This document shows, one piece after another, positions 44,336 to 53,747 of a stretch of DNA of 64,000 nucleotides. Each line of letters starts with the position of its first letter. The first letter of the stretch is position 1. Location of the stretch: positions 1 to 64,000 of the forward strand of contig JANQIE010000021.1 of assembly GCA_028282295.1 (NCBI GenBank), written 5' to 3'. The notes under the pieces were generated by a model, which ran no database searches, had not been told where the DNA came from, and saw nothing but the letters and a program-made list of their open reading frames with translations. Position numbers and translations under genes: made by a program. This DNA comes from Desulfobacterales bacterium (lineage in GTDB: Bacteria; Desulfobacterota; Desulfobacteria; Desulfobacterales; JANQIE01).

Positions 44336-46132
44336 ATGAAACATATACGCAACTTCAGTATCATCGCTCATATCGATCACGGCAAATCAACCCTCTCGGA
44401 CCGGCTGATTCAGGCCACCGAAGTGGTGTCCGACCGGGATTTTCAGGATCAGATCCTCGACTCCATGGATATCGAACGTGAGCGCGGCATCACAATAAAA
44501 AGCCAGACCGTCTGTCTGCCCTACACGGCCAACGACGGCAACACGTATTCCCTGAACCTCATCGACACGCCCGGACACGTTGATTTTACCTATGAAGTCT
44601 CGCGGGCTCTGGCTTCGTGCGAGGGTGCGTTGCTGTTGATCGACGCCAGTCAAGGCGTGGAGGCACAAACGCTGGCCAACCTGTATCTGGCTATGGAGCA
44701 TGACCTGGAAATCATTTCGGTGATCAACAAAATCGATCTGCCCTCGGCGGATATTGACCGGGCCAAACAACAGATCGAAGACGACCTGGGACTCGATCCG
44801 GATGCGGCCATACTGGCCTCGGCCAAGGACGGCACCGGCATCGAGGATGTATTGGAAGGGATTGCCACACGTCTGCCGTCACCCACCGGGGACCCCACAA
44901 AACCGCTCCGAGCCCTGATTTTCGATTCGCATTACGATGCCTATCGCGGCACCATCGTGCATTTCAGGGTATTTGAAGGCGCCATCCGCGCTGGCGATAC
45001 CATTCGTTTCATGTCCAATAACGCCACCTACCGCGTGGAAGAGGTCGGCATTTTCCGTATTGTCCGCCAGCCTCGCAAGAAACTGGCCGCCGGTCAGGTG
45101 GGCTATCTGATCGCCAGCATCAAAACGGTCAGCGACACCCGCTGTGGCGATACCATCACCCTGGACAAACAGCCGTGCGATGCGCCCATGCCCGGTTTCA
45201 AAGAAGCCAAGCCGGTGGTGTTTTCATCCATCTATCCGGTGGCATCGGATGGTTATGAGGATCTGGTGGTTGGTCTGGAAAAACTCAAACTGAACGACGC
45301 TTCCCTGATTTATGAAAAGGATAGCTCGGCGGCGCTCGGTTTCGGGTTCCGTTGCGGGTTCCTGGGACTGTTGCACCTTGAGGTCGTGCAGGAACGGTTG
45401 GAGCGCGAGTTCGACCTGTCTTTGATCCTCACCGCACCTTCGGTCCGCTACCACCTTACGTTAACCGACGGTGAACAACAGATCATCGACAACCCCGCGC
45501 TTTACCCGGATCAGGCCACCATCGAATCGGCCAAGGAACCGTTTATCCGAGCCGCCATTATTATCCCGGACCGTTACATGGGAGCGGTGATGAAGCTGTG
45601 CATGGACCGGCGCGGGATCAATAAAAACTACCAGTACCTGACCAGCGACCGGTTGGAGATGATCTTTGAGCTGCCGCTGGCCGAGGTGATTTACGATTTT
45701 TACGACCGGCTCAAGTCGGTAACCCAGGGGTATGGGTCGTTTGACTACGATCTGCTCGACTACCGCGAGACCGATCTGGTCAAGGTCGATATCCTGATCA
45801 ACGGCGAACGGGTGGACGCCCTTTCCCAACTGGTCCACCGGGACCGGTCCGTGGAGCGGGCGCGCACCGCCTGTGAAAAATTACGTGAGGAAATCCCGCG
45901 TCAGATGTTCAAAATAGCCATTCAGGGCGCCATCGGCAGCCAGATTATCGCGCGCAAGACCGTTTCCGCGTTCCGCAAGGACGTCACGGCCAAGTGCTAC
46001 GGTGGCGACATCACGCGTAAACGCAAGCTGCTGGAGAAGCAGAAAAAAGGCAAAAAACGAATGAAGATGGTCGGCAAGGTGATGATACCGCAGGCGGCCT
46101 TTCTGTCTGTTTTGAAAACCGATGCGGATTAA
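44336..46132 (+). CDS. lepA: Elongation factor 4 (LepA)
   Basis: 598 residues. The GTPase motifs are [27 protein letters not shown] and NKIDLPSAD. LepA-specific C-terminal regions follow, with [28 protein letters not shown] and the basic end region [39 protein letters not shown]. It promotes ribosome back-translocation or assembly under stress. The start at MKHIRNFSI gives the family length; the frame is open 18 codons further upstream without a better signal. It is divergent from the GGDEF regulator. Confidence 0.95.
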   Translation: MKHIRNFSIIAHIDHGKSTLSDRLIQATEVVSDRDFQDQILDSMDIERERGITIKSQTVCLPYTANDGNTYSLNLIDTPGHVDFTYEVSRALASCEGALLLIDASQGVEAQTLANLYLAMEHDLEIISVINKIDLPSADIDRAKQQIEDDLGLDPDAAILASAKDGTGIEDVLEGIATRLPSPTGDPTKPLRALIFDSHYDAYRGTIVHFRVFEGAIRAGDTIRFMSNNATYRVEEVGIFRIVRQPRKKLAAGQVGYLIASIKTVSDTRCGDTITLDKQPCDAPMPGFKEAKPVVFSSIYPVASDGYEDLVVGLEKLKLNDASLIYEKDSSAALGFGFRCGFLGLLHLEVVQERLEREFDLSLILTAPSVRYHLTLTDGEQQIIDNPALYPDQATIESAKEPFIRAAIIIPDRYMGAVMKLCMDRRGINKNYQYLTSDRLEMIFELPLAEVIYDFYDRLKSVTQGYGSFDYDLLDYRETDLVKVDILINGERVDALSQLVHRDRSVERARTACEKLREEIPRQMFKIAIQGAIGSQIIARKTVSAFRKDVTAKCYGGDITRKRKLLEKQKKGKKRMKMVGKVMIPQAAFLSVLKTDAD

Positions 46133-46202
46133 TGCCGGGGTATGTCCTTCGCAGGAACGATGACCCGAACCGCCCGATGCGATTTGAGGAGACAAAGACA
46201 AG

Positions 46203-47489
46203 ATGGGAAAAACAATTGCTGAGAAAATTTTTGATGCACACTTGGTGGACCGGCCCGCGGGCGATATTCATGTGATCCGGATGGATGCGGTGTTTTGCCA
46301 TGAGATCACGACACCGGTGGCCATCAACGATCTGGTGAGCCGTGGTAAGGACCGGGTGTTCGATCCCGACAAAATTAAGGCGGTGATCGACCACGTCACC
46401 CCGGCCAAGGATTCCAAGACCGCATTGCAGGGCAAGATCCTGCGGGATTGGGCCCGGCGTCATCAGATCAAGGACTTTTTCGATATCGGTCAAAACGGGG
46501 TTTGCCACGCGTTGTTCCCGGAAAAAGGGTTTGTGCGCCCCGGTTACACCGTCATTATGGGTGACTCGCACACCTGCACCCACGGTGCCTTCGGCGCCTT
46601 TGCAGCCGGCGTGGGCACCACCGATCTGGAAGTCGGTATTCTGAAAGGGGTCTGCGCGTTTCACTATCCGGTGACCATGAAGATCGAGGTCAAGGGCCGG
46701 TTGCCGCAAGGGGTGTTCGCCAAGGACGTTATCCTGGCCGTTATCGGAACCATCGGCGTTAACGGCGCCACCAACAAAGTTATCGAATTTTGCGGCGAAG
46801 TTGTGGATCGCATGACCATGGAAGAGCGGATGACGCTGTGCAACATGGCGGTGGAAGCCGGCGCAACCTGCGGCATCTGCAAACCGGATATGACCACCGT
46901 CGATTATTTGTGGCCGTTCATCCAAGACGAATTCGCCGACAAGACGACGGCGATGAACGCCTACGAAGTCTTTTGCCCGGATGCAGACGCCGAATATGAC
47001 GCGGTCATCGAACAGGACGTGTCCGATCTGAAACCGATGACAACGTTCGGGTACAAGCCGGACAACGTCAAGCCGGTGGCCGAAATGAAGGGCACTAAAA
47101 TCGACCAGGTCTATATCGGCTCCTGCACCAATGGGCGCATCGAGGATTTGCGCATCGCCGCCGCGGTTTTGCAAGATCAGCAAATTGCGCCGACCGTGCG
47201 GGGCATTGTTTCACCGGCCACCCCTCAAATCTACGCCCAGGCCCTGGGAGAAGGTCTGCTGAAAGTGTTCATGGATGCCGGTTTTTGTGTCACCAACCCG
47301 ACTTGCGGTGCATGTCTGGGCATGAGCAACGGCGTTTTGGCCGAAGGGGAAGTATGCGCGGCCACCACCAATCGCAACTTCAACGGCCGGATGGGCAAGG
47401 GGGGCATAGTGCATCTGGTCAGCCCGGCCACGGCGGCGGCCTCGGCCATTGCGGGGCACATCGACAATTCGAAACTGTTCAAAGGGTAA
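46203..47489 (+). CDS. leuC: 3-isopropylmalate dehydratase-type large subunit
   Basis: A 428-residue aconitase-superfamily large subunit of the shorter LeuC/HacA group. Key features are MGDSHTCTHGAFGAFAAGVGTTDLE, the 4Fe-4S cysteines in GSCTNGR and NPTCGACLGMSNG, and the NRNFNGRMGKGG arginine region. The archaeal-type group includes isopropylmalate, homoaconitate and dimethylmalate dehydratases. Leucine synthesis is the default guess, but no other leu gene is adjacent. The small subunit follows 3 bases later. Confidence 0.87.
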   Translation: MGKTIAEKIFDAHLVDRPAGDIHVIRMDAVFCHEITTPVAINDLVSRGKDRVFDPDKIKAVIDHVTPAKDSKTALQGKILRDWARRHQIKDFFDIGQNGVCHALFPEKGFVRPGYTVIMGDSHTCTHGAFGAFAAGVGTTDLEVGILKGVCAFHYPVTMKIEVKGRLPQGVFAKDVILAVIGTIGVNGATNKVIEFCGEVVDRMTMEERMTLCNMAVEAGATCGICKPDMTTVDYLWPFIQDEFADKTTAMNAYEVFCPDADAEYDAVIEQDVSDLKPMTTFGYKPDNVKPVAEMKGTKIDQVYIGSCTNGRIEDLRIAAAVLQDQQIAPTVRGIVSPATPQIYAQALGEGLLKVFMDAGFCVTNPTCGACLGMSNGVLAEGEVCAATTNRNFNGRMGKGGIVHLVSPATAAASAIAGHIDNSKLFKG

Positions 47490-47492
47490 GCT

Positions 47493-48017
47493 ATGAAAAA
47501 CTTCAGCGGTAAAGTTCTGTTTCTGGATCGTTCAGATATCAATACGGATGAGATCATCCCGGCCAAATATTTGACTGAAATCTCCAAGGAGGCCCTCAAG
47601 CCCTATCTGCTCGAAGATTTGAAAATGGAGGAGTTCACTCCGGGCAAGGATATTGCCGGCAAGGCCGTGGTGGTGACGCGGGCCAATTTCGGCTGCGGCT
47701 CTTCGCGCGAGCACGCGCCTTGGGCGTTGGAGGTCAACGGCATCAATCTGGTGATCGGCGAAAGCTTTGCGCGAATTTTTCGTCAGAACATGTTCAACTG
47801 CGGCATGATGGCGGTGGAGCTGCCTGCCGAGACCATCGACCAGCTATTCACCCGGTATGCCGGTGGGCAAACCACCATTGAAACCGATTTGCAAAAAGGA
47901 CTGTTTCGTGTTTCCGACGGTGAAACCACCACGCAAATTCCGTTTGAAATTTCGGAATTTGACCGCGCCCTGGTCGACGCTGGCGGCTGGGTGGGATTCG
48001 CGGACAAAAAGTATTGA
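47493..48017 (+). CDS. leuD: 3-isopropylmalate dehydratase-type small subunit
   Basis: A 174-residue swivel-domain subunit of the aconitase superfamily. It has DRSDINTDEIIPAKYL near the start, the substrate-specificity loop TRANFGCGSSREHAPWAL, and ESFARIFRQNMFNCG. It pairs with the large subunit directly upstream. The substrate loop does not by itself settle isopropylmalate versus a related hydroxy-acid. Confidence 0.88.
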   Translation: MKNFSGKVLFLDRSDINTDEIIPAKYLTEISKEALKPYLLEDLKMEEFTPGKDIAGKAVVVTRANFGCGSSREHAPWALEVNGINLVIGESFARIFRQNMFNCGMMAVELPAETIDQLFTRYAGGQTTIETDLQKGLFRVSDGETTTQIPFEISEFDRALVDAGGWVGFADKKY

Positions 48018-48104
48018 AGGGTCAGCCTGCAAGAAACTGGAAATTAAAATTTGAACTTGGAATTATCCAATTTGAACAATTGCCTTATTCCCAGATTTCC
48101 AGTT

Positions 48105-48941
48105 TCAACCTTCAACCACCGTATTTTCGATCGCCCCGATTTTTTCGATCCAGCATTTCACCACATTGCCCGGTTTCAGAACAACCGGCGGATCACGGAA
48201 GAAACCGACGCCTGAAGGGGTGCCCGTTGAGATGATATCGCCGGGCAACAGGGTCATGTCGGCGCTGATGTTTTCGATCAGGGTCGGAATATCAAAAATC
48301 AGGTCGGCGGTGGTGCCATCCTGCATGACCTGACCGTCAACGCTGGCGGTCAAGCGAAGTTGATGGGCATCTCCCACTTCATCCGGGGTGACCAGTGCCG
48401 GTCCCATGGGGGCGAAGGTATCGAACGATTTGCCCCGAAACCATTGCGAGTCGGCAAACTGGGCCTCGCGCCCCGACACATCATTCATCACCATATAGCC
48501 CGCGATGTGCGCCTGGGCATCCGCCTTGGTGATCCGTTTGCCTTTTTTGCCGAGCACCACGGCCAATTCAACCTCCCAATCGACCTGCCCGCTGCTGTGC
48601 GGCATCATAATCGGATCGAACGGGCCGTTGACCGTGTTCGGTGTTTTGTTAAAAATCAGGGGTGATTGGGGGGTGTCGAAACCGCCTTCTTTGGCATGCT
48701 CGGCATAATTCTTCCCAAGGCAGATAATCTTGGACGGTACCGGCACGGGCGGCCCCAAACGCACATCCATCTGCTTACCCTCGGCAGCGACGGTTTTGAG
48801 TTTATCCAGCCAGCCGTGCTCAAAAAACTTCCGGCCGATATCCGGGATGTCGCTGAAAATCACGCGCAGGTCGACGATGCGACCGTCCTTGAGCAGGCCG
48901 GGGCGTTCTTGTCCAATTGGACCGAAGCGAATTATTTGCAT
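48105..48941 (-). CDS. Fumarylacetoacetate hydrolase family protein
   Basis: A 278-residue FAH-fold enzyme. A short N-terminal domain precedes the catalytic core: ICLGKNYAEHAKE, then VDWEVELAVVLGKKGKRI with metal-binding Glu residues, GYMVMNDVSGREAQF, WFRGKSFDTFAPMGP and LLPGDIISTGTPSGVGF. Members hydrolyse or decarboxylate diketo acids (fumarylpyruvate, 2,4-diketo-3-deoxy sugars, oxaloacetate). The substrate is unresolved. It is convergent with the leuCD-type pair and could act on a related keto acid. Confidence 0.85.
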   Translation of the reverse strand: MQIIRFGPIGQERPGLLKDGRIVDLRVIFSDIPDIGRKFFEHGWLDKLKTVAAEGKQMDVRLGPPVPVPSKIICLGKNYAEHAKEGGFDTPQSPLIFNKTPNTVNGPFDPIMMPHSSGQVDWEVELAVVLGKKGKRITKADAQAHIAGYMVMNDVSGREAQFADSQWFRGKSFDTFAPMGPALVTPDEVGDAHQLRLTASVDGQVMQDGTTADLIFDIPTLIENISADMTLLPGDIISTGTPSGVGFFRDPPVVLKPGNVVKCWIEKIGAIENTVVEG

Positions 48942-49063
48942 TGCATATCCTTATAAAAAAACCTGAAATTTTTCTCCAAGTTTCCAGTCAATGTCATTAA
49001 CTTAAACAACCCGATGAGCCAAAGAGATGTGGCGCAGGGCTTTAAGCCCATAGCCGTCAAGCT

Positions 49064-49207
49064 AGTGCCCATCTGGAAATAGCATCTTTTGGCCCCTGGC
49101 GGTGTTCTCGCATTTTTGAAATCCTCGGCAGTAGCTTGCTATGCCTGCGGTTTTAAAAATGCTCGGGCCTTGCCGGGAACCAAAATTTACTATTTCCGGA
49201 TGGGCAC
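49064..49207. repeat. Palindromic repeat family 1, well-preserved copy
   Basis: AGTGCCCATCTGGAAATAGC at the left and CTATTTCCGGATGGGCAC at the right. The inner core TCCTCGGCAGTAGCTTGC then CCTGCGGTTTTAAAAATG closely resembles the core of family 2. It lies in a 580-base gap (48942-49520) that also holds the element at 49290 and no supported gene. Confidence 0.88.
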
Positions 49208-49289
49208 AAGCTAAGAAAAAATGAATAACAATTGAGCACAATTGCATGTTGAAGCCTGATACCAGCACTTAGGCATTTTTGCGATATCT

Positions 49290-49375
49290 CCTGGATCCCC
49301 GCCTGCGCGGGAATGACGTCTAAACACGACGGGGCAAAACCTACGCCGTCATTCCCGCGCAGGCGGGAATCCAGG
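49290..49375. repeat. dRS3-like palindromic repeat pair
   Basis: Two inverted arms (CTGGATCCCCGCCTGCGCGG and CGTCATTCCCGCGCAGGCGG) enclose about 28 bases. The right arm contains ATTCCCGCGCAGGCGGGAAT, which fits the ATTCCC-N8-GGGAAT form of the Neisseria dRS3 element; the left arm is a diverged reverse copy. Similar sequences are dispersed in many proteobacteria. Confidence 0.8.
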
Positions 49376-49520
49376 AAATGTCCCAAGATGCGCAAATTGC
49401 TTGTTCCGGTGGCCCGCCGCAACGTAAGGGCGTTTTACAAATGTCGGCTACAGGCAAAAGCCCTGAACCACTGCCTTAAGTTAATGGCATTGAGTTTCCA
49501 GTTTCAAATTCCCAGTTTCC

Positions 49521-50324
49521 CTAATCCGGCTCGGCCGGATTAGGCCGTGGCGGATTCGACGCACGCCCCTGTCGGCCGTCCTCATAACCATCCTGATAAC
49601 ATTTGCCGGCGTACCAGTTGATCTGACGGTAGATGCCCCGGATGATGGCGACTTCCTTGGCCCTTAATTGCAGTCGCGTCAAAAAATGACGCAGGCGGTT
49701 CATCCAGTAATCCGGATTGTCCGGCAGGAGAAAATTGATGCGCACAAGAATGTCTTTTAGTTGCGCGTACATCCCGTCCAACTCGTGCCGGGCGGCCAGG
49801 CGGGGGGCGAACTCCTGCGTCGGGGGGCGGCTTGCCTGGAACAGGGCGTAGGAGACAATCAGTACGGCCTGGGCCAGATTGAGCGAGGCGAATTGGGCGG
49901 TGGGGATATTGACTAGTTTGTGACACAAGCGCAGATCGTCGTTGGTCAGCCCTTTATCTTCGGGACCGAACAAAAGGGCAATGCGGTTGTGCGGTAGCAA
50001 CGGAATCAGTTCCTGGGCCAGTTTTTCGGGTGAACCGATGACTTGACGCTGCCCCCCCAACCGTGCCGTGGTGCCGATGACATAGGTAAAGGCGGTCAGG
50101 GCGTCTTGCAGGGAGTCGGCGATGGTGATGCCGTCCACTACATCCGCCGCGCCTTTGGTGGCCATCATGCGCACCCGTTTAGGGTCGAAGTCCTCGGGCT
50201 GAACCACGACCAATTGTTCGATACCCATATTTTTGGCTGCACGGGCCGCCGCGCCGATATTTTCCGGAAAGCGGGGCCGGTGCAGCACAATGGCGATATG
50301 ATTCAGCTTGACCGCTACGGGCAT
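49521..50324 (-). CDS. TrmJ/SpoU-family RNA ribose methyltransferase
   Basis: A 267-residue protein of the TrmJ type. HIAIVLHRPRFPENIGAAARAAKNMG opens the SpoU domain. IALLFGPEDKGLTNDDLRLCHKLVNIPT and SLNLAQAVLIVSYALF form the knot. A helical C-terminal extension (about residues 165-255) follows. It is likely to 2'-O-methylate position 32 of tRNAs. The start ATG shares one base with the ndk stop, so the two genes form an operon. Confidence 0.85.
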   Translation of the reverse strand: MPVAVKLNHIAIVLHRPRFPENIGAAARAAKNMGIEQLVVVQPEDFDPKRVRMMATKGAADVVDGITIADSLQDALTAFTYVIGTTARLGGQRQVIGSPEKLAQELIPLLPHNRIALLFGPEDKGLTNDDLRLCHKLVNIPTAQFASLNLAQAVLIVSYALFQASRPPTQEFAPRLAARHELDGMYAQLKDILVRINFLLPDNPDYWMNRLRHFLTRLQLRAKEVAIIRGIYRQINWYAGKCYQDGYEDGRQGRASNPPRPNPAEPD

Positions 50325-50740
50325 TAACCGACCAATTCGAAACTATTGAAAAAGTACCCGATTTCAAAAGCCGCGGTTTCCGGCGCGTCGGAGCCGTGGA
50401 CGACATTTTTCTCAATGTCGGTGGCAAAATCACGCCGGATGGTGCCCTCAGCGGCCTCCTTGTAATTGGTGGCGCCCATCAGTTCGCGGTTTTTGGCGAT
50501 GACCTGGTTGCCTTCCAGCACCATGACCACCACCGGGCCGGAGGTCATGAATTGTGTCAGGCTGCCGAAAAAAGGGCGTTCCTTGTGCACGGCATAAAAT
50601 CCTTCGGCCTGTTTTTGTGTCATGTGCAGCATTTTCATGGCCACAATGCGGATATCGTTTTGTTCAAAGCGTTTGATCACTTCACCAATCAGGCCGCGGG
50701 AAACTCCGTCCGGTTTGATGATTGAGAGGGTTCGTTCCAT
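50324..50740 (-). CDS. ndk: Nucleoside diphosphate kinase
   Basis: 138 residues. The N-terminus is [23 protein letters not shown]. The active-site histidine is in the segment [21 protein letters not shown]. It equilibrates nucleoside tri- and diphosphates. Length and motif are those of bacterial Ndk. Divergent from the FmdB-like gene across about 165 bases. Confidence 0.97.
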   Translation of the reverse strand: MERTLSIIKPDGVSRGLIGEVIKRFEQNDIRIVAMKMLHMTQKQAEGFYAVHKERPFFGSLTQFMTSGPVVVMVLEGNQVIAKNRELMGATNYKEAAEGTIRRDFATDIEKNVVHGSDAPETAAFEIGYFFNSFELVG

Positions 50741-50906
50741 GATGTGTCCTTTCTAATGTCCATTTTATAATGAATTCGTTTTGCCGGTGGCATACCAAAT
50801 GGCCGGTATGAAGTCAACTGCTGCGGCGAGGGATTTGGGACGTTGACAAACGGCGCACCAGTTTTTATTTAGTGTCATTAAAAATTAAAGGAGGTAGGTG
50901 GATCGT

Positions 50907-51401
50907 ATGCCGATTTACGAATTTTACTGCCAAGCGTGCCACATGATATTCAATTTTTTTTCAAAGACCGTGAATACAACCAAAGTGCCGGTTTGCCCGA
51001 AATGCCGTAAGGAAAAGCTGTCCCGCCAGGTATCGTTGTTTGCTGTTACCGGCAGGGCGAGTGAAGAGGGCGATATGGATGATTTGCCCTTTGATGAGAG
51101 TAAAATGGAGCAGGCGATGAACATGCTGGGCAAAGAAGCTGAGAACATCAACGACGACGACCCGCGGCAGGCGGCCGACTTGATGCGTAAATTTACCGAC
51201 CTGACCGGCGTGCAACTGGGACCGGGCATGCAGGAAGCCCTGCAGCGCATGGAGCAGGGCGAAGATCCGGAACAGGTCGAGGCCGAGATGGGGAATTTGC
51301 TTGAAAGCGAAGACCCCTTTGTCCTGTCGGGTCACAAAGCTGTCCCCAAATCACAACGGCAGGTCGCGCCGCTCAAAGATGAGACGTTGTACGACCTGTA
51401 G
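50907..51401 (+). CDS. FmdB-type zinc-ribbon protein
   Basis: About 164 residues. The N-terminus is an FmdB/Zn-ribbon_8 domain (MPIYEFYCQACHMIF, then VCPKCRKEKLSRQVS). The rest is acidic and helical and seems disordered (DMDDLPFDESKMEQAMNMLGKE). FmdB proteins are often small regulatory or putative regulatory ribbons. AAGGAGGT lies 11 bases before the ATG at 50907. A GTG at 50898 is only 2 bases from it, so it is rejected. Confidence 0.8.
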   Translation: MPIYEFYCQACHMIFNFFSKTVNTTKVPVCPKCRKEKLSRQVSLFAVTGRASEEGDMDDLPFDESKMEQAMNMLGKEAENINDDDPRQAADLMRKFTDLTGVQLGPGMQEALQRMEQGEDPEQVEAEMGNLLESEDPFVLSGHKAVPKSQRQVAPLKDETLYDL

Positions 51402-51435
51402 CCGCAGCCGCAGGGTGTTGAAAAGAGGAGGGGGG

Positions 51436-51966
51436 ATGAACAACGAAGTGCCGAAACGTATCGAGATACATCAAGGCGACATCACCACGCTGGCAGTGGA
51501 TGCAATTGTAAATGCCGCCAATCGGACTTTGCGGGGTGGCGGTGGTGTGGATGGCGCCATTCATCGCAAAGCCGGCCCGCAACTATTGGCTGAATGCAAA
51601 ACCATCGGTGGGTGCCCCACCGGTGAGGCGCGAATCACCAGAGGGTACAATCTGCCGGCTAAATTTGTCATTCACACCGTAGGGCCGATCTATTCCGGCA
51701 AACCCAAGGATGCGCACTTGCTGGAACAATGCTACCGCAACAGCTTGGCGTTGGCTGTGGCCCATCAAGCGGCCAGCGTTGCTTTTCCGGCGATCAGTTG
51801 CGGGGTGTACGGCTATCCGATCGAAGATGCCTGTCAAATTGCGTTAAATACTGCCTGCGATGTGTTGGCGACGGAATCAGGGATCGCGAAAGTTTTGTTT
51901 GTGCTCTTTTCGGACAGCGATTTTCAAGTTTACAGGAAACATTTGAAAGCACTTATTTCTGGATGA
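51436..51966 (+). CDS. Macro-domain ADP-ribose hydrolase
   Basis: About 176 residues, a single macro domain. IHQGDITTLAVDAIVNAANRTLRGGGGVDGAIHRKAG is the ADP-ribose pocket with the catalytic Asn and Asp. CPTGEARITRGYNLPAKFVIHTVGP and SVAFPAISCGVYGYP complete the fold. The MacroD type removes ADP-ribose from proteins or hydrolyses O-acetyl-ADP-ribose. GAGGAGG precedes the ATG. The last codons and stop (ISG, then TGA) lie inside a diverged family 1 repeat arm. Confidence 0.92.
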   Translation: MNNEVPKRIEIHQGDITTLAVDAIVNAANRTLRGGGGVDGAIHRKAGPQLLAECKTIGGCPTGEARITRGYNLPAKFVIHTVGPIYSGKPKDAHLLEQCYRNSLALAVAHQAASVAFPAISCGVYGYPIEDACQIALNTACDVLATESGIAKVLFVLFSDSDFQVYRKHLKALISG

Positions 51967-51969
51967 ACA

Positions 51970-52018
51970 CTAAGGGCTCGCGCCAAAAATGTGAAATTAT
52001 TTTTGCGCGAGCCCTAAA
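51970..52018. repeat. Minimal copy of palindromic repeat family 2
   Basis: A 49-bp element with only the terminal arms: TAAGGGCTCGCGCCAAAAA then TGTGAAATTATTTTTGCGCG and AGCCCTAA. It lacks the 130-base centre of the full copies. It sits next to a diverged family 1 arm (51953-51971). Confidence 0.8.
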
Positions 52019-52206
52019 TAGTGGCCGCTTGATTGCCGAATACATAGTGTAGCAGGTTGATCGGTTGGATGGGGATTCGGACGGGAATTGTCCATTGACA
52101 TTTGCAGCCGGTATAGTTAGCTTGCGGTTGCAGTAAAATGACTGGACGGCTGCCGTACGTTTACCCTTGGGGTTGGCAGTCGCATTTTTTTTAAGGAGGA
52201 ACATAC

Positions 52207-52512
52207 ATGCTGGAAGTCACTGCGTCGGCGACAGAACAAATTGCCGAATACTTTAAGGGCAAAGATGTAAAACCGATTCGCGTCTTTTTAAACGAAGGCG
52301 GATGAGGCGGCCCCGGTTTGGCCATGGCTCTGGACGAGCCTAAAGAAACCGATGAGACATTCGAGATTGAAGGATTTAGTTATATTGTTGACAAAGCACT
52401 TTTAGAAAAAGCCAAACCGATTAAAATCGATTTTTTGATCAATGGCTTCAAGCTGGATTGTGGCATCGATTTTGGTGCCGCCGGCTGTAACAGTTGCACC
52501 AGTTGCGGTTAG
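52207..52512 (+). CDS. HesB/IscA-like selenoprotein (in-frame UGA read as selenocysteine)
   Basis: A 101-residue frame read through one TGA (52303-52305, residue 33) to TAG. The local context is RVFLNEGG-U-GGPGLAMALDEP, the selenocysteine context known for HesB-like selenoproteins of deltaproteobacteria. Downstream sequence is in frame and conserved in type: FSYIVDKALLEKAKPIKIDF, then a cysteine cluster at residues 85, 94, 97 and 100 (CNSCTSCG). AAGGAGGAA lies 6-7 bases before the ATG. A hairpin fitting a bacterial SECIS follows the TGA, and a terminator follows the gene. Automated annotation would likely start at the TTG or ATG after the TGA and lose 37 residues. The function is uncertain; family members resemble iron-sulfur carrier proteins. 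Confidence 0.9.
52315..52340 (+). promoter_or_regulatory. Candidate bacterial SECIS hairpin
   Basis: Hand folding: GGTTTG (52315-52320) pairs with CGAGCC (52335-52340). A one-by-one mismatch follows, then CCA (52322-52324) pairs with TGG (52331-52333). The hexaloop is TGGCTC. The loop begins 20 bases after the UGA and has a G at its second position, consistent with the known bacterial SECIS layout. Confidence 0.65.
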
Positions 52513-52530
52513 ATTCCTGAATTGGATTGA

Positions 52531-52561
52531 AAAAGGCAATGCAAACGCATTGCCTTTTTTA
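52531..52561 (+). terminator. Intrinsic terminator after the selenoprotein gene
   Basis: AAAAGGCAATGC and GCATTGCC form a perfect stem around AAAC, followed by a T run. It starts 19 bases after the stop codon. Confidence 0.93.
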
Positions 52562-52928
52562 CATCTTGCCATCGCTGTGATAGTTTTCCGCGGCCCTAAC
52601 ATCTCTTCGGTGACGAGCCGCCCCTCGTATCCAAGGTACTGCCCGCCGGACAGACTTTTTTTGGGGTTTGATTGGGCGGCACGTAACGGCTTGTTCCTGT
52701 CCTGGTATCCGTGTTGCGTTTGAACGGATTCGTCTTGACGCTCCGTGGGTGACATGTTAACCGTGTTCTATTCGCTGAATGTCTGTTCAGTGAGAAGAAG
52801 CCTCAATATCCGATCGATGATTTCATTCCTTGCGCTGAGCCTGTCAATTCTTCACCGGCTTCCAAGCGACCCATATGCAAGATATATTGGTTGTAGTTTT
52901 ATGTAGCCTGCAAACGATGGAGGTACAG
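52562..52928. other. Intergenic region with a solo family 3 arm
   Basis: TTTTCCGCGGCCCTAA at about 52583-52599 matches one end of repeat family 3 without a partner. No gene, other repeat or clear promoter is seen in the rest of these 370 bases. Confidence 0.5.
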
Positions 52929-53648
52929 ATGGCATTATTGGAGTACGAGATTGATGAGAATGTTGCCATTCTAACCATGAGTAGCGGCGAGAATCGTTTT
53001 AATCCCGATTTTTTGACTGAGTTGATGACGCGGTTCGATGAAATCGAGCAGCAAACCGATGCTCGTGTGCTGGTTGTTAAATCGGCACATGAGAAAATTT
53101 TTTCGAACGGCATCGATTTAGAGTGGCTGCTGCCTTACATTCAAAAACGTGATGCCAAACGCTGCAAGGATTTTTTCTATCAATTGAACGATGTTTTTAA
53201 GCGGGTTTTGACCTATCCCCTGGTTACCATCGCCGCAATCAACGGGCACGTGTTTGCCGGCGGCGCCATTTTGTCGGGGGCCTTTGACTTTCGTTTTATG
53301 CGCGCTGACCGGGGCTATTTTTGTCTGCCGGAAGTCGATTTGGGGATACCTTTCCTGCCGGGAATGAATGCGCTGCTGCAAAAGGCGATTCCGTCTTACA
53401 AGCTCGATGAAATGCAATTGACCGGCAGGCGTTTGACCGCTGATGAATGTGAGGCCCACCATATCGTGGCCAGGGCGTGTCACGTTGATGAATTGATGTC
53501 CGTGGTCATGGAATTTGCCAAGCAATTGAACAAGGAACGTGCGGTTTTAGCGGAATTGAAGCTGCGCAGGGCCAAACCGATTCTGCATGCCATTGATGTT
53601 GAGGACCCCCCTTATATCGAAGGCGGCGCCTTTTACGTAATGGGGTGA
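52929..53648 (+). CDS. Enoyl-CoA hydratase/isomerase family protein
   Basis: 239 residues of the crotonase fold. The oxyanion-hole regions are VVKSAHEKIFSNGIDL and AAINGHVFAGGAILSGAFDFRFM. A glutamate in LPEVDLGIPF aligns with the catalytic position of delta3,delta2-enoyl-CoA isomerases. It would act on unsaturated fatty acyl-CoAs, with isomerase favoured over hydratase. GGAGG lies 5 bases before the ATG at 52929; a longer open frame from 52875 has no signal. Confidence 0.82.
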   Translation: MALLEYEIDENVAILTMSSGENRFNPDFLTELMTRFDEIEQQTDARVLVVKSAHEKIFSNGIDLEWLLPYIQKRDAKRCKDFFYQLNDVFKRVLTYPLVTIAAINGHVFAGGAILSGAFDFRFMRADRGYFCLPEVDLGIPFLPGMNALLQKAIPSYKLDEMQLTGRRLTADECEAHHIVARACHVDELMSVVMEFAKQLNKERAVLAELKLRRAKPILHAIDVEDPPYIEGGAFYVMG

Positions 53649-53747
53649 TGTTGATTCAGTTGCTGCGGGCAGGGTGCACTTGGCCGTATGGCTTCTTTTT
53701 CGGAAAGTGACCATCGCAGACAACCCAAGTCCAAGTTGAGGTGTGCC

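Noticed and set aside
46011-47183. 390-codon minus-strand frame opposite leuC
   Set aside because: A codon-bias shadow; the plus strand encodes intact aconitase-family motifs.
52318-52512. A separate short gene starting after the TGA (TTG or ATG, about 64 residues)
   Set aside because: The strong ribosome binding site belongs to the ATG at 52207, and the sequences on both sides of the TGA form one protein family in one frame.
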